From Pseudomonas sp. B20(2017) (GTDB lineage: Bacteria > Pseudomonadota > Gammaproteobacteria > Pseudomonadales > Pseudomonadaceae): DNA of 64,000 nucleotides. The notes beneath the pieces are model-generated. The model saw only the letters and a list, made by a program, of their open reading frames with translations. It had not been told where the DNA came from and ran no database searches. Below, piece by piece: positions 10,083 to 18,059 of this stretch; the stretch's first letter is position 1; every line of letters starts with the position of its first letter. The stretch lies in NCBI RefSeq assembly GCF_002113125.1, contig NZ_NEJP01000001.1:310001-374000 (forward strand), given 5' to 3'. The translations under genes and the position numbers were made by a program.

Positions 10083-10789
10083 GGTTTTCGCGCCAGCACA
10101 AACACACTCAAACCGGCCAGGCGATTCATGCCCATCAAAGGCAATTCAAGACGGCACAACGTCTTCAGCACGGAGTTGACCAGCGGATGGTGGCGCTTTA
10201 GTTGCGAGCGCGGAGCCGAGCCATGCGCCGCGCCAGGCAACAGTCGGGACGCAACCGCGATGGGGAACACCGCGCCGAAATAATAGGCGCCCCGCTCCAC
10301 CTGCAAACCCGCATCAGCGGCCAGGGTTTCGAACTGCGCCAAGGTGTATCGACGTTTGTGTTCGAGGAAGTCATCGTGCCCGCTCCACATGAACTGGAAC
10401 GCCGGCACGGTCATCAGAAAGCGGCTGCCGGACGGCACTTTTTCAACATAGGACTTGAGCAGCCCGACGTCGTCATCAACGTGCTCCAGCACATCCATCA
10501 ACAACACCAGATCAGCGTCCACCGCATCGATGGAACGGCGGTAATGCACGGGTTTTCCGGCGGTGGTGGCGCTCGAATCGGCCGGATAGCTGATGTCCAC
10601 GCACCATGCTTCTCGCGCCGCCGTATGGGTCAACAAATGATGGGAGAAGAATCCTGAACCGGCGCCGACGTCGAGTATTCGCTTGATCGGCGCTTCACCC
10701 AGCAAACGGCGGGTCGCGGCCGCTTTGGAGCAGTAATACCAATGCTCGCCGATGCTGTCGCCGAGGATGTCGGTTTCCTTGAGGTCCAT
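10079..10789 (-). CDS. Class I SAM-dependent methyltransferase
   Basis: A 236-residue cytoplasmic enzyme with the SAM-binding motif I ILDVGAGSGFFSHHLL near residue 40 and the post-motif ADLVLLMDVLEHVDDD near residue 90. Lying between GtrB- and GtrA-like genes, it probably methylates a sugar or lipid-linked intermediate of surface-glycan modification, though the substrate cannot be read from the sequence. It overlaps GtrA by 4 bp and follows the glycosyltransferase by 3 bp. Confidence 0.85.
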   Translation of the reverse strand: MDLKETDILGDSIGEHWYYCSKAAATRRLLGEAPIKRILDVGAGSGFFSHHLLTHTAAREAWCVDISYPADSSATTAGKPVHYRRSIDAVDADLVLLMDVLEHVDDDVGLLKSYVEKVPSGSRFLMTVPAFQFMWSGHDDFLEHKRRYTLAQFETLAADAGLQVERGAYYFGAVFPIAVASRLLPGAAHGSAPRSQLKRHHPLVNSVLKTLCRLELPLMGMNRLAGLSVFVLARKP

Positions 10790-10792
10790 GCT

Positions 10793-11815
10793 TCAGTCCT
10801 TGGATTCGTAGATGCGGCGCACCAGGAAAACCGGCCGGCGCTTCGCTTCGATATAGGTGCGGCCCAGATACTCGCCGAGCACGCCGATGCCGATCAACTG
10901 CAAGCCGCCGAGAAACGTCACGGCAACCATCAGCGAGGCGTAACCGGGCATGTCAACGCCATGGATCAGCGTGCGCAACACAATGAACATCGCAAAGGCA
11001 AACGACACCAGAGAGACCAGCGCCCCCAGATACGTCCAGATCCGCAACGGTTCGGTGCTGAAACTGGTGATGCCTTCGAGGGCGAAATTCCACAGCCGCC
11101 AACCATTGAACTTGCTTTGCCCCGCCGCCCGCTCCGGGCGTTCGTACTCGACCTGAGTGGTACGAAATCCGACCCAGGCGAACAGGCCTTTCATGAAGCG
11201 CCGGGATTCGGGCAATGTCAGCAGCGCGTCGACCACGCAGCGATCCATCAGCCGAAAATCACCGACGTTTTCCGGCAATGCCTGTTCGGCAATTTTGTTG
11301 TGCAGACGATAGAACCAGCTGGCGGAGGTCTGCTTGGCCCAGGAGTCGTTGCGCCGGCTGATGCGGTGGCCAAGCACCACTTCAAAACCTTCGCGCCAGC
11401 GCTCTATCATTTGCAGAATGACCTCGGGCGGATCCTGCAGATCGACATCGATCGGCACCACGATTTGCCCGGTGGCCGTCTGCAAACCGGCGGACAGCGC
11501 CGCTTCCTTGCCAAAATTGCGACTCAGATCGACAACGCGGATGCGCGAATCGCTCCGCTGGCAGTGCAGCAAGCGCTCCAGCGTCGTATCGGAACTGCCG
11601 TCATTGACGAACACCAGTTCCAGCTCGACCAGCGTCTCTTGTTCGAAAACCTGACGAATGCGCAGGAGAAAGCCGTCGAGGCTCTCCTCTTCATTGAATA
11701 CGGGCACTACCAGCGACAACGTCACCGGGCCCGCGTGTTGCGTTCCGTGCGAATGGGTCAATGGACTGCTCTTTCTTATAGTGATTGTCGGTCGCCGAAC
11801 GCTGTTCGACGCCAT
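10793..11815 (-). CDS. GT2 glycosyltransferase, GtrB/dolichol-phosphate-sugar synthase type
   Basis: A 340-residue protein with an N-terminal GT-A domain (LSLVVPVFNEEESL; DXD-type DVDLQDPPE) and two C-terminal transmembrane helices separated by a short loop, ending LGEYLGRTYIEAK. This is the GtrB architecture: transfer of a nucleotide-sugar to undecaprenyl phosphate on the cytoplasmic face. The ATG at 11815 is given, but a TTG at 11761 has a better ribosome site (AAAGAG 8 bp before it) and removes 18 unconserved residues, so it may be the true start. First gene of the cassette. Confidence 0.88.
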   Translation of the reverse strand: MASNSVRRPTITIRKSSPLTHSHGTQHAGPVTLSLVVPVFNEEESLDGFLLRIRQVFEQETLVELELVFVNDGSSDTTLERLLHCQRSDSRIRVVDLSRNFGKEAALSAGLQTATGQIVVPIDVDLQDPPEVILQMIERWREGFEVVLGHRISRRNDSWAKQTSASWFYRLHNKIAEQALPENVGDFRLMDRCVVDALLTLPESRRFMKGLFAWVGFRTTQVEYERPERAAGQSKFNGWRLWNFALEGITSFSTEPLRIWTYLGALVSLVSFAFAMFIVLRTLIHGVDMPGYASLMVAVTFLGGLQLIGIGVLGEYLGRTYIEAKRRPVFLVRRIYESKD

Positions 11816-12039
11816 GAGCCGCCCCGTATTAAGCAGCAGCCCGGAATGTCATGCAAGGGTGAAACAACGGCGTTCCGGCCAATCCAAAGGCCGATCCAAG
11901 CGCTCTGGCCCGTGCTTTCCAGAAACATTCACGAACGATTGGAAACAAATCCCCGATAGCCAAAAAGCCGCGCTCCGCTAGGCTTGCGTCGAGGCGACAC
12001 ACAGGTTGTCGCACAAACACATCGCATGGAGCGAACCGA

Positions 12040-12231
12040 ATGTATTTCGAGATTTACAGGCAGTCCAAAGGCACCCCGAGCACCGGCAAGGGCCAATGGC
12101 GCTGGCGGCTACGGGCAGGCAACCACGAGACGGTCGCCAGCGGGGAGTCGTATATGAACAAGTCGGATTGTCTGCATGTGATCGAATTGATCAAGGGTGT
12201 GCAGGGAGAGACCCCGGTCAAGGAGATCTGA
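12040..12231 (+). CDS. YegP-like DUF1508 protein
   Basis: A 63-residue protein, MYFEIYRQSKGTP, with one copy of the DUF1508 (YegP) repeat: the FEIYR strand, WRWRLRAGNHETVASGE and the terminal HVIELIKG helix. Family members are small soluble proteins of unknown function, often of one or two repeats. A purine-rich GGAGCG sequence lies just before the start. It is monocistronic, convergent with ppk2. Confidence 0.83.
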   Translation: MYFEIYRQSKGTPSTGKGQWRWRLRAGNHETVASGESYMNKSDCLHVIELIKGVQGETPVKEI

Positions 12232-12290
12232 GGACTGCGCAAGACGCCGGGCTGCCTGTGTTGGCAGCTCCGGCGACTTCTGAAGTTGCT

Positions 12291-13115
12291 TCAAAACCTT
12301 TCGGGAATGTGCCTGAACGGATAATCCGACTCCTTGTACCCCCCCGGTTTCTGCCGCTTGGGCAATGTCACCTTCTCTCGCGGCACCTCTTTGTAGGGGA
12401 TGCGACTGAGCAGGTCGGAGATGATATTGAGCCGCGCCCGACGCTTGTCATTCGAGTTGGCCACAAGCCACGGGGCATAACCGGTGTCGGTCGCTTCGAT
12501 CATCTCGTCCCGCGCCCTGGAGTAGTCATACCAGCGACTGTAAGACTTGAGATCCATGGGCGACAGCTTCCAGATTTTGCGACCGTCGTTGATTCGCGCC
12601 TCCAGCCGACGGGTTTGTTCTTCCTGACTGACGTTCAGCCAGTACTTGAGCAGAATCACCCCCGAACCGACAACCGCTCGTTCCACCAGCGGCACGCTCT
12701 TGAGGAATTTGTCGACCTGTTTATCCGTGCAAAAGCCCATCACCCGCTCTACGCCGGCTCGGTTGTACCAACTGCGATCGAAGATCACCACTTCGCCGGC
12801 CGCCGGCAAATGGGGCAAGTAGCGCTGCATGTACATCTGGCTCTTTTCGCGGTCGGTCGGGGCCGGCAACGCGATGACGCGAAAGACTCGCGGGCTGACC
12901 CGTTCGGTCAGCGCCTTGATGGTGCCGCCCTTGCCCGCACCGTCACGGCCTTCAAAGATGATGCAGATCTTGATGCCTTCGGCCTTCACCCATTCCTGCA
13001 TTTTTACCAGTTCGATATGCAAACGGCGCAGCTCGGCAAGGTAGTCCTTGTTTGACAGTTTTGTATGTTCGTCAGGTTTCTCTCGGGGCGAGTCTTTCTT
13101 CTTTCCCTTTGCCAT
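12291..13115 (-). CDS. ppk2: Polyphosphate kinase 2
   Basis: A 274-residue PPK2-family kinase that uses polyphosphate to phosphorylate nucleoside diphosphates (or the reverse). Walker A is GRDGAGKGG near residue 58, and Walker B/lid residues are in FDRSWYNRAGVERVMGF. The C-terminal RHIPERF tail is typical. The start MAKGKKKDSP at 13115 is used; an ATG at 13193 would add 26 residues that look like translated leader. Length (about 270) fits the short, single-domain PPK2 class I. Confidence 0.93.
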   Translation of the reverse strand: MAKGKKKDSPREKPDEHTKLSNKDYLAELRRLHIELVKMQEWVKAEGIKICIIFEGRDGAGKGGTIKALTERVSPRVFRVIALPAPTDREKSQMYMQRYLPHLPAAGEVVIFDRSWYNRAGVERVMGFCTDKQVDKFLKSVPLVERAVVGSGVILLKYWLNVSQEEQTRRLEARINDGRKIWKLSPMDLKSYSRWYDYSRARDEMIEATDTGYAPWLVANSNDKRRARLNIISDLLSRIPYKEVPREKVTLPKRQKPGGYKESDYPFRHIPERF

Positions 13116-13373
13116 GACCAGACCTCTCGGGTTGAAAGTGGCTGCCAGGGCCCCCCTGGCATCGCATGACCTGGAACCGGAAAGTTTAGTCATTTATCGC
13201 AAAACGCAAGTAAACGGCGGCATTGCGCGGACAACGTGCTTATTGCAAAAAAGACTGTGCCGGATTTTGACGGAACGCCATTAGCGAACCATTCTCCATC
13301 ACGGTGCAGCATCCAATGCTCGCCGTTGGCACCTCGACTTCTCTAACCTGCCACTCGATGTGGGGAAGAGGTA

Positions 13374-14864
13374 ATGCACACTTCACTGTTTTATGCCGCC
13401 TCAGTCATGCTCGCCCTGAGCGTTGCGCCCGGATTGGTGCGAGCTGCGGATCCCCCCCCGGCGCCCACTACTCAGGCAGCGCCTACCAGTCCTGCCGCCG
13501 CTCCGGCCAAAGATGCCGTGTTTACCCAGGAGCAGCTGGATCAGATGCTGGCGCCGATTGCGTTGTATCCGGATCCGTTGCTCGCCCAAGTGCTGATGGC
13601 CGCTACCTATCCGGGAGAAGTCGCCGAGGCAGTGACCTGGTCCAAAGCCAATCCGAATGCCAAGGGTGATGATGCCGTCAAGCAAGTAGCGACCCAGACA
13701 TGGGATCCGAGCGTGCAGGCACTGGTGGCATTTCCCCAGGTATTGGTGACACTGGGGCAGGATCCGGTCTGGGTACAACGTCTGGGGGATGCCTTTTTGG
13801 CGCAGCCTGACGATCTGATGGCGGGCGTCCAGCGCTTGCGGCATCAGGCCCAGGCGGCGGGCAACCTGCAAAGCAATCAATATCAGAATGTGACGGTACA
13901 GAACGTCACGGCGCCTGCACCTGCTGCCCCGACTTCGACTTCAACACCCTCCAATTCAGCCGCCAGCCCCTCCACCATCATCATTCAACCGGCCGATCCG
14001 CAGGTCGTGTATGTCCCGACTTATAACCCGACCACCACTTACGGCACCTGGCCGTATCCGGCCTCGCCACCGGTTTATTACCCTCCGCCTCCCGCTTATT
14101 ACCCTGGTCAGGCATTGGTTGCCGGATTGGCCTTCGGGACCGGCGTGGCCGTCGTCGCGTCGTTGTGGGGAAATTGTGACTGGGGCAACAACGACATCGA
14201 CATCGATGTGAACCGTTACAACAACATCAACGCCAACAACCGGATCACCAACAACCAAAACAAATGGCAACACAACACCGTGCATCGCGACGGCGTGCCT
14301 TATCGAGACAACCGCAGCCGCACCCAGTACGGCCGGCAACTGGACGGTGCGGCTCAGCGCGAAGCCTATCGTGGGGACAACGCGCAACGAGCCCAGGCCC
14401 GAGAAAGAGCTCGCAGTTCGATGGACCGGGCCGGTTTCGAACGCCCCGCCACCAGCAATCAGCAAGCCCGCAATCAGGTTCGCGAAGCGCAATCCGCCAA
14501 TGCCGGCAACCGGATGCAAGGAGGCGCAGACAGACCCAGGACGGCCGACCGCGCTCAAGGCAACGCTCGCGATGCCCGGCAGAACGCAAACAATACGCGG
14601 GAGGCCCGGCAACCCGGTGCCAATCAGCGTGAAGCGCGCACGCCTCAAGCGCGCCAAACGCCGCAAACCCGGCCTGCCGCAGGCAGTGCGCGCAATAACG
14701 CCTTCGCCGGCGCCCGCTCGCCATCGCAAACCCGACTACAGGCTGACCGAGGCCGGGCCAGCCAGATGTCCGCGCAACGCCCGAACACCTCGCGAGCCGT
14801 CGGACATCAGATCAACCGGCCATCCGGCGGGGGAATGCGTCAAAGAGGAGGTGGCCGTCGATGA
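13374..14864 (+). CDS. DUF3300 secreted protein
   Basis: A 496-residue exported protein: signal peptide at residues 1-24 (cleavage near VRAADPP), then the conserved DUF3300 domain (FTQEQLDQMLAPIALYPDPL through the VQRLR region), and then a long low-complexity tail rich in Arg, Gln, Asn and Ala from about residue 290 to the end. DUF3300 proteins are nearly always encoded with a DUF2950 partner, as here with a 4-bp overlap. Function of the family is unknown; location suggests envelope or periplasm. Confidence 0.85.
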   Translation: MHTSLFYAASVMLALSVAPGLVRAADPPPAPTTQAAPTSPAAAPAKDAVFTQEQLDQMLAPIALYPDPLLAQVLMAATYPGEVAEAVTWSKANPNAKGDDAVKQVATQTWDPSVQALVAFPQVLVTLGQDPVWVQRLGDAFLAQPDDLMAGVQRLRHQAQAAGNLQSNQYQNVTVQNVTAPAPAAPTSTSTPSNSAASPSTIIIQPADPQVVYVPTYNPTTTYGTWPYPASPPVYYPPPPAYYPGQALVAGLAFGTGVAVVASLWGNCDWGNNDIDIDVNRYNNINANNRITNNQNKWQHNTVHRDGVPYRDNRSRTQYGRQLDGAAQREAYRGDNAQRAQARERARSSMDRAGFERPATSNQQARNQVREAQSANAGNRMQGGADRPRTADRAQGNARDARQNANNTREARQPGANQREARTPQARQTPQTRPAAGSARNNAFAGARSPSQTRLQADRGRASQMSAQRPNTSRAVGHQINRPSGGGMRQRGGGRR

Positions 14865-15757
14865 GCATCCACTCTCTTGTGAAGGGCTGTCTGGCCATCG
14901 GACTTGGCCTCGCGTGGTCAAGCTTTGCCATGGCCCAGCAGACATTTCCAACCCCGGAAAAAGCCGTCGAGGCCTTCGTCGAAGCCCTAGGAACAGACCA
15001 CGCCGACCAGAAACGCCTGACTGAACTGCTGGGCGAGGAATGGCACAGTTTCATTCCCCGGGAGGGCGTACAACGCAGTGATGTCGATGCCTTTTTGCAG
15101 CAATACCGCGAACAGCACACACTGGAAAAAACCGGCGACAACAAAGCCGTGCTTGCCGTAGGACCCGATCACTGGACGCTGCCCATTCCTCTCGTCAAAG
15201 GAGCATCGGGTTGGCGCTTCGATATGAAGTCTGCTCGAACCGAAATTCGCACCCGGCAAATCGGCCGCAACGAACTGGATGCCGTGCAAGCGGCCCTGGC
15301 CTATCACGATGCACAAATGGACTACGCCTCGGAGGATCGCGACGGCGACGGCGCCCTCGAATACGCACAGAAAATCATCAGCTCCCCCGGCAAACACGAC
15401 GGACTCTACTGGCCGGACGATGACACCGATCAGATCAGCCCTCTGGGCCCGGCATTCGGCCAGGCCATCAACGACGAGGCCTGGCACGGTTACCGTTTCC
15501 GCATCCTCGATGGCCAAGGCCCGTCCGCACCCGGCGGCGCTTACAGCTACCTTATCGGCGACAAGATGAGCCGGGGATTTGCGCTGATCGCATGGCCGGC
15601 GAAATATGCCGATACCGGAGTGATGAGTTTCATGATCAGTCACGAGGGGCAGGTATTCGAAAAGGACCTGGGGCCTGACTCGGAGAAGGTTGCGAAGGCG
15701 ATGAAGCGCTTTGATCCGGATGACAGCTGGAAAGAAGTGAATCCGGAGCAGAAGTAG
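14861..15757 (+). CDS. DUF2950 secreted protein
   Basis: A 298-residue protein with a signal peptide (residues 1-26, ending SFAMAQQ) and the DUF2950 domain: FPTPEKAVEAFVEALG at the start and GGAYSYLIGDKMSRGFALIAWPAKY near residue 230. It is translationally coupled to the DUF3300 gene. Function is unknown; conserved pairing implies joint action in the envelope. It is the last chromosomal gene before the prophage. Confidence 0.86.
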   Translation: MSIHSLVKGCLAIGLGLAWSSFAMAQQTFPTPEKAVEAFVEALGTDHADQKRLTELLGEEWHSFIPREGVQRSDVDAFLQQYREQHTLEKTGDNKAVLAVGPDHWTLPIPLVKGASGWRFDMKSARTEIRTRQIGRNELDAVQAALAYHDAQMDYASEDRDGDGALEYAQKIISSPGKHDGLYWPDDDTDQISPLGPAFGQAINDEAWHGYRFRILDGQGPSAPGGAYSYLIGDKMSRGFALIAWPAKYADTGVMSFMISHEGQVFEKDLGPDSEKVAKAMKRFDPDDSWKEVNPEQK

Positions 15758-15789
15758 CTGGTGTTTCGAGCTACAAAAGATCAGAAACG

Positions 15790-15826
15790 AAAAAGCCCCG
15801 CAGCTTCTCAGCTACGGGGCTTTTTC
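15790..15826. terminator. Intrinsic terminator, original tRNA-Ser terminator now at attL
   Basis: An inverted repeat (GCCCCG...CGGGGC, arms extended by AGC/GCT) is flanked by an A-run on the left and a T-run on the right, so it can end transcription in both directions. Rightward it serves the DUF3300-DUF2950 operon. Leftward it is where tRNA-Ser transcripts would have ended before the phage separated it from the tRNA. Confidence 0.85.
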
Positions 15827-15831
15827 TATAT

Positions 15832-15858
15832 ATGGCGGAGAGATAGGGATTCGAACCC
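15832..15858. repeat. attL core: 27-bp copy of the tRNA-Ser 3' end
   Basis: This sequence is identical to 58558-58584 (start ATGGCGGAGAGATAGG, end TCGAACCC) and covers the tRNA CCA end, acceptor strand and part of the T-arm. The match ends abruptly on both sides. The truncated copy cannot make a tRNA. Confidence 0.95.
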
Positions 15859-15951
15859 GAGCCTCCCATATCACAGACCGTTACAGGCCGTGAGTATGGG
15901 GAGAATTCGTCAGATTGATGGGCCAGAACCGGCCCTCAACGGTCTACGTTC

Positions 15952-15971
15952 TGCCCTAAATTTGCCCTAAA
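15952..15971 (+). promoter_or_regulatory. Probable integrase arm-type sites, left end
   Basis: Two TGCCCTAAA motifs at 15952-15960 and 15963-15971 are spaced one helical turn (11 bp) apart. The same motif pair with the same spacing occurs at 58471-58489 near attR. Tyrosine integrases of this type use paired arm sites flanking the core; the assignment here is inferred from position and repetition. Confidence 0.7.
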
Positions 15972-16012
15972 ACTCAACCATCGATCTCAGCTGCTCATCA
16001 GCGAATAGGAGA

Positions 16013-16561
16013 CTACACCGATGGTTTCTTCAAAGGATCGAAGGTGATGATGACCTGTACGCCTCCAAGCCCGTCAACGACTACTCGCTTCCCTGGGCTG
16101 TAGGTGAACGAAAATGGCTTGATAACTGTTCCAGTTCCAATTACCTCCACATCTTCGCTCACCGACAGGGAGGTCTGGTGGTATGAGCCGTTCTGGCCCC
16201 CAACCCTCTGTGTAAACTTCCTACCCATCGTCGACTTGAGGTTCCCGGTAATCTCAACTTCAGAACCTACCTCGTGAATTTCGTATGTCAGGTCTGTTTG
16301 AACGACAGCATGCTTGCAGGCAGTCCTCGCAGCGTTACATTCCACCGCGTATGACAGAGGAAAAACCTCCTCATACGGGGTAGCCCTGGGCTGGCCATTG
16401 GATGGATATTCACTCTTCGGCGTGCCGGATGCTGCAGGACTGATGGCGTTCTTAGCGCCGTGAAATTCAACGGTATGCGGGGTAATTTGGACCGGCTTAT
16501 GCTGGATTGCGGAACAAGAACTCAGCAAAACAGGGACAAGCAAAAGAACAGCCTTATTCAT
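16013..16561 (-). CDS. Prophage lipoprotein of unknown function
   Basis: A 182-residue protein with a lipoprotein signal: MNKAVLLLVPVLLSSCSA, lipobox LSSC with Cys near residue 16. The ATG at 16561 follows AGGAAAGG; the preceding TTG is not needed. The mature part has two conserved-looking cysteines (VECNAARTACKHA) and ends in a beta-rich region (VVVDGLGGVQVIITF). It lies just inside attL with its promoter inward, so it may be expressed from the lysogen. I do not recognise a family. Confidence 0.65.
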   Translation of the reverse strand: MNKAVLLLVPVLLSSCSAIQHKPVQITPHTVEFHGAKNAISPAASGTPKSEYPSNGQPRATPYEEVFPLSYAVECNAARTACKHAVVQTDLTYEIHEVGSEVEITGNLKSTMGRKFTQRVGGQNGSYHQTSLSVSEDVEVIGTGTVIKPFSFTYSPGKRVVVDGLGGVQVIITFDPLKKPSV

Positions 16562-16654
16562 CAAGCCTTTCCTACCTTCAGTGGTACGTATTGAATTGGG
16601 CGAGCTTCTACTCAGACAGTTACGCTCGCGCTATCAAAACAATATCACCCAAAA

Positions 16655-16704
16655 ATCAGCTTCCCAAGCTGATAACGAGGGTTCGATTCCCTTCACCCGC
16701 TCCA
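16655..16704 (+). pseudogene. 3' fragment of tRNA-Gly(CCC), probable old attachment remnant
   Basis: The sequence has the anticodon arm ATCAGC-TTCCCAA-GCTGAT (anticodon CCC), variable loop, T-arm GAGGG-TTCGATT-CCCTT, the acceptor strand CACCCGC and TCCA. The 5' half (acceptor strand and D-arm) is missing and replaced by unrelated DNA. A tRNA cut in the anticodon-arm region is what tRNA-targeted integrases leave behind. Confidence 0.85.
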
Positions 16705-16836
16705 CTATTTTCAAGGCCTCCAGCCTACTCCGCCTCTCCTTGGTGTCCGTTAAGGTGTCTGTTTTTGCTTTCCACAAACGCCTAACGTATATAACAGACA
16801 CCAGCACCTCGACGACAATAGCCATTTCTATGCGCG

Positions 16837-16868
16837 AAAAAAACCGCCTCGTCCGAAGCCGAAGCGGT
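16837..16868 (-). terminator. Intrinsic terminator after the 32-codon ORF
   Basis: On the minus strand an ACCGC-x-TCG / CGA-x-GCGGT hairpin (nine-position stem with one mismatch) is followed by seven T residues. It begins 15 bp after the stop of the small ORF at 16883. Confidence 0.85.
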
Positions 16869-16882
16869 GCACTTCTTGATCC

Positions 16883-16981
16883 TTACGGACCGTCAAAATA
16901 GTCTCGCAGTAATTCGTAGACGTGATGCACACGTACACAAACCACCACGACGCCCCAGACATGCTTCAAAATTTTCCGCAT
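16883..16981 (-). CDS. Small 32-residue hydrophobic peptide, candidate type I toxin or regulatory peptide
   Basis: A 32-codon ORF encodes MRKILKHVWG, then VVVVCVRVHHVYELL and a charged end DYFDGP. A near-perfect ribosome site (GGGAGGA) ends 6 bp before the ATG, and a strong terminator follows the stop, so the unit is a complete short gene. A basic N-terminus, hydrophobic centre of about 15 residues and charged C-terminus is the plan of small membrane-acting type I toxins, but I recognise no family. About 160 bp of non-coding leader lies upstream (up to 17150), enough for an antisense partner, which I cannot identify. Confidence 0.6.
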   Translation of the reverse strand: MRKILKHVWGVVVVCVRVHHVYELLRDYFDGP

Positions 16982-17048
16982 GCCAGGTCCTCCCATAGTT
17001 GGGCCAAACCTCCAGCACACTCACCGGTTTTGTGTGCCTTCGGGATCA

Positions 17049-17067
17049 CGTGAATGCTCCCTGTGAG
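17049..17067 (+). repeat. 19-bp direct repeat, copy 1
   Basis: CGTGAATGCTCCCTGTGAG is found here and again, without change, at 17443-17461, 394 bp away. Copy 1 lies in the leader of the 32-codon ORF. Confidence 0.85.
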
Positions 17068-17442
17068 ACGGCTAAGCTCGTGGACACCACCTGAGCTATC
17101 CGCACGGATTACTAGCCCGTGTCAGGAGGTAGTCACGCGGATGTTCCCCATATAACCCGGGACACCCGTGAAACTGACCTAATGTTAACGACATTTATAT
17201 CGTCATGGCGCGGCGAAACGGCACATTGAGCGTTCGAGAAGGGTAGTTTTGCGGTCAAAGCAAGGCGCAGTAGGGCTTTGGCAGGAAATCATTTTTTCGA
17301 TATTTTTTGGATTGTGAGGGATTTACTCAAAAAACAATCAAAAAATACTTCCCCCGGCACGATGGGGTTAAGCGCTCCTCACCAATAAACCGCCAATCGT
17401 TAATTATTGCGCGGACTGGTGCCACCTTGTACCCTGTGAATT

Positions 17443-17461
17443 CGTGAATGCTCCCTGTGAG
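17443..17461 (+). repeat. 19-bp direct repeat, copy 2
   Basis: Identical to 17049-17067. A further CCCTGTGAA lies 11 bp before it (17431-17439), so the CCCTGTGA core occurs three times in this zone. The match outside the 19 bp is weak. Confidence 0.85.
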
Positions 17462-17495
17462 TAGGTAAACCCGGCCACTAACCGGACTTGCCACG

Positions 17496-17528
17496 AAAAA
17501 GCCGCCCTTACTAGGCGGCTTTTTTTTG
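17496..17528. terminator. Bidirectional intrinsic terminator
   Basis: A GCCGCC/GGCGGC hairpin extended by AAG/CTT is flanked by A5 on the left and T8 on the right. Leftward it ends the 111-residue gene at 17553. Confidence 0.88.
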
Positions 17529-17552
17529 GCCAGTCCCTCCGGCGTGTGACGG

Positions 17553-17888
17553 CTACTCTCGATCAATCCGCTCCCACTCTCGAGCATATTGCTCTGCTTC
17601 ATCAATACATTTTTCGCAAAGGAGGCTGCCGTAATAGGCTTGGTTCTCTAGGGCAGTCGCCAGTTCATCACCCTCAAGATCCGTCTGACAATCATTATGG
17701 TAACCACCTGGATCCGTCACGCCTTCACATGACTTCGTCAAATGTGGCCGCAAAACATTCTTCTGAGGCTCACTCAAATGATCGAAGCCCTTGTCCACCG
17801 CGAGTTGAGCAATGCCGCGTACCTTGGCATCTTCATTATCAAGGCTGCCGGTTTCCAGAAGCTTTTCCAAAGCCTTCACTTCACTCAT
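17553..17888 (-). CDS. Conserved-looking prophage protein with C-terminal cysteine pair
   Basis: A 111-residue acidic soluble protein. The second of two adjacent ATGs (17888) is preferred: it sits 5 bp after GGAGG, whereas the first is only 2 bp away. The N-terminal half is helical (MSEVKALEKLLETG...VRGIAQLAVDKG); the C-terminal half has a conserved-looking HLTKSCEGV, HNDCQ and LLCEKCIDEA, four cysteines that could bind a metal. I recognise no named domain. It forms a single-gene leftward unit with its own terminator, as expected of a moron. Confidence 0.7.
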   Translation of the reverse strand: MSEVKALEKLLETGSLDNEDAKVRGIAQLAVDKGFDHLSEPQKNVLRPHLTKSCEGVTDPGGYHNDCQTDLEGDELATALENQAYYGSLLCEKCIDEAEQYAREWERIDRE

Positions 17889-18059
17889 CATTTCCTCCCA
17901 GGATTAGGACCCGCACCGGCATAACGATATCACCTTTGCAAGGAGAGCTAGGCAATATCAGGGCGTGATGGACCGCAATTGATCGTTGAACCGCAAGAGA
18001 GCGCAAGGTTGTGTAGCATATAATGGCCTGCACGGTCATCCGTCGAGCAAGGAGAGCGA

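Larger units (their letters stand above)
16982..17552. other. 570-bp non-coding stretch with repeats and a terminator
   Basis: It holds the leader of the 32-codon ORF, a 19-bp repeat pair (17049 and 17443), an AT-rich stretch at 17270-17350 and a bidirectional terminator at 17496-17528. A 92-codon frame on the minus strand (17327-17605) crosses that terminator and has no ribosome site, so I do not call it. Confidence 0.6.

Noticed and set aside
16634..16825. A 63-codon minus-strand frame with VKGIEPSLSAWEA
   Set aside because: That peptide is the usual mistranslation of a tRNA 3' end and flank; here it reads through the tRNA-Gly fragment.
17327..17605. A 92-codon minus-strand frame
   Set aside because: It spans a strong terminator (17496-17528) and has no ribosome site.
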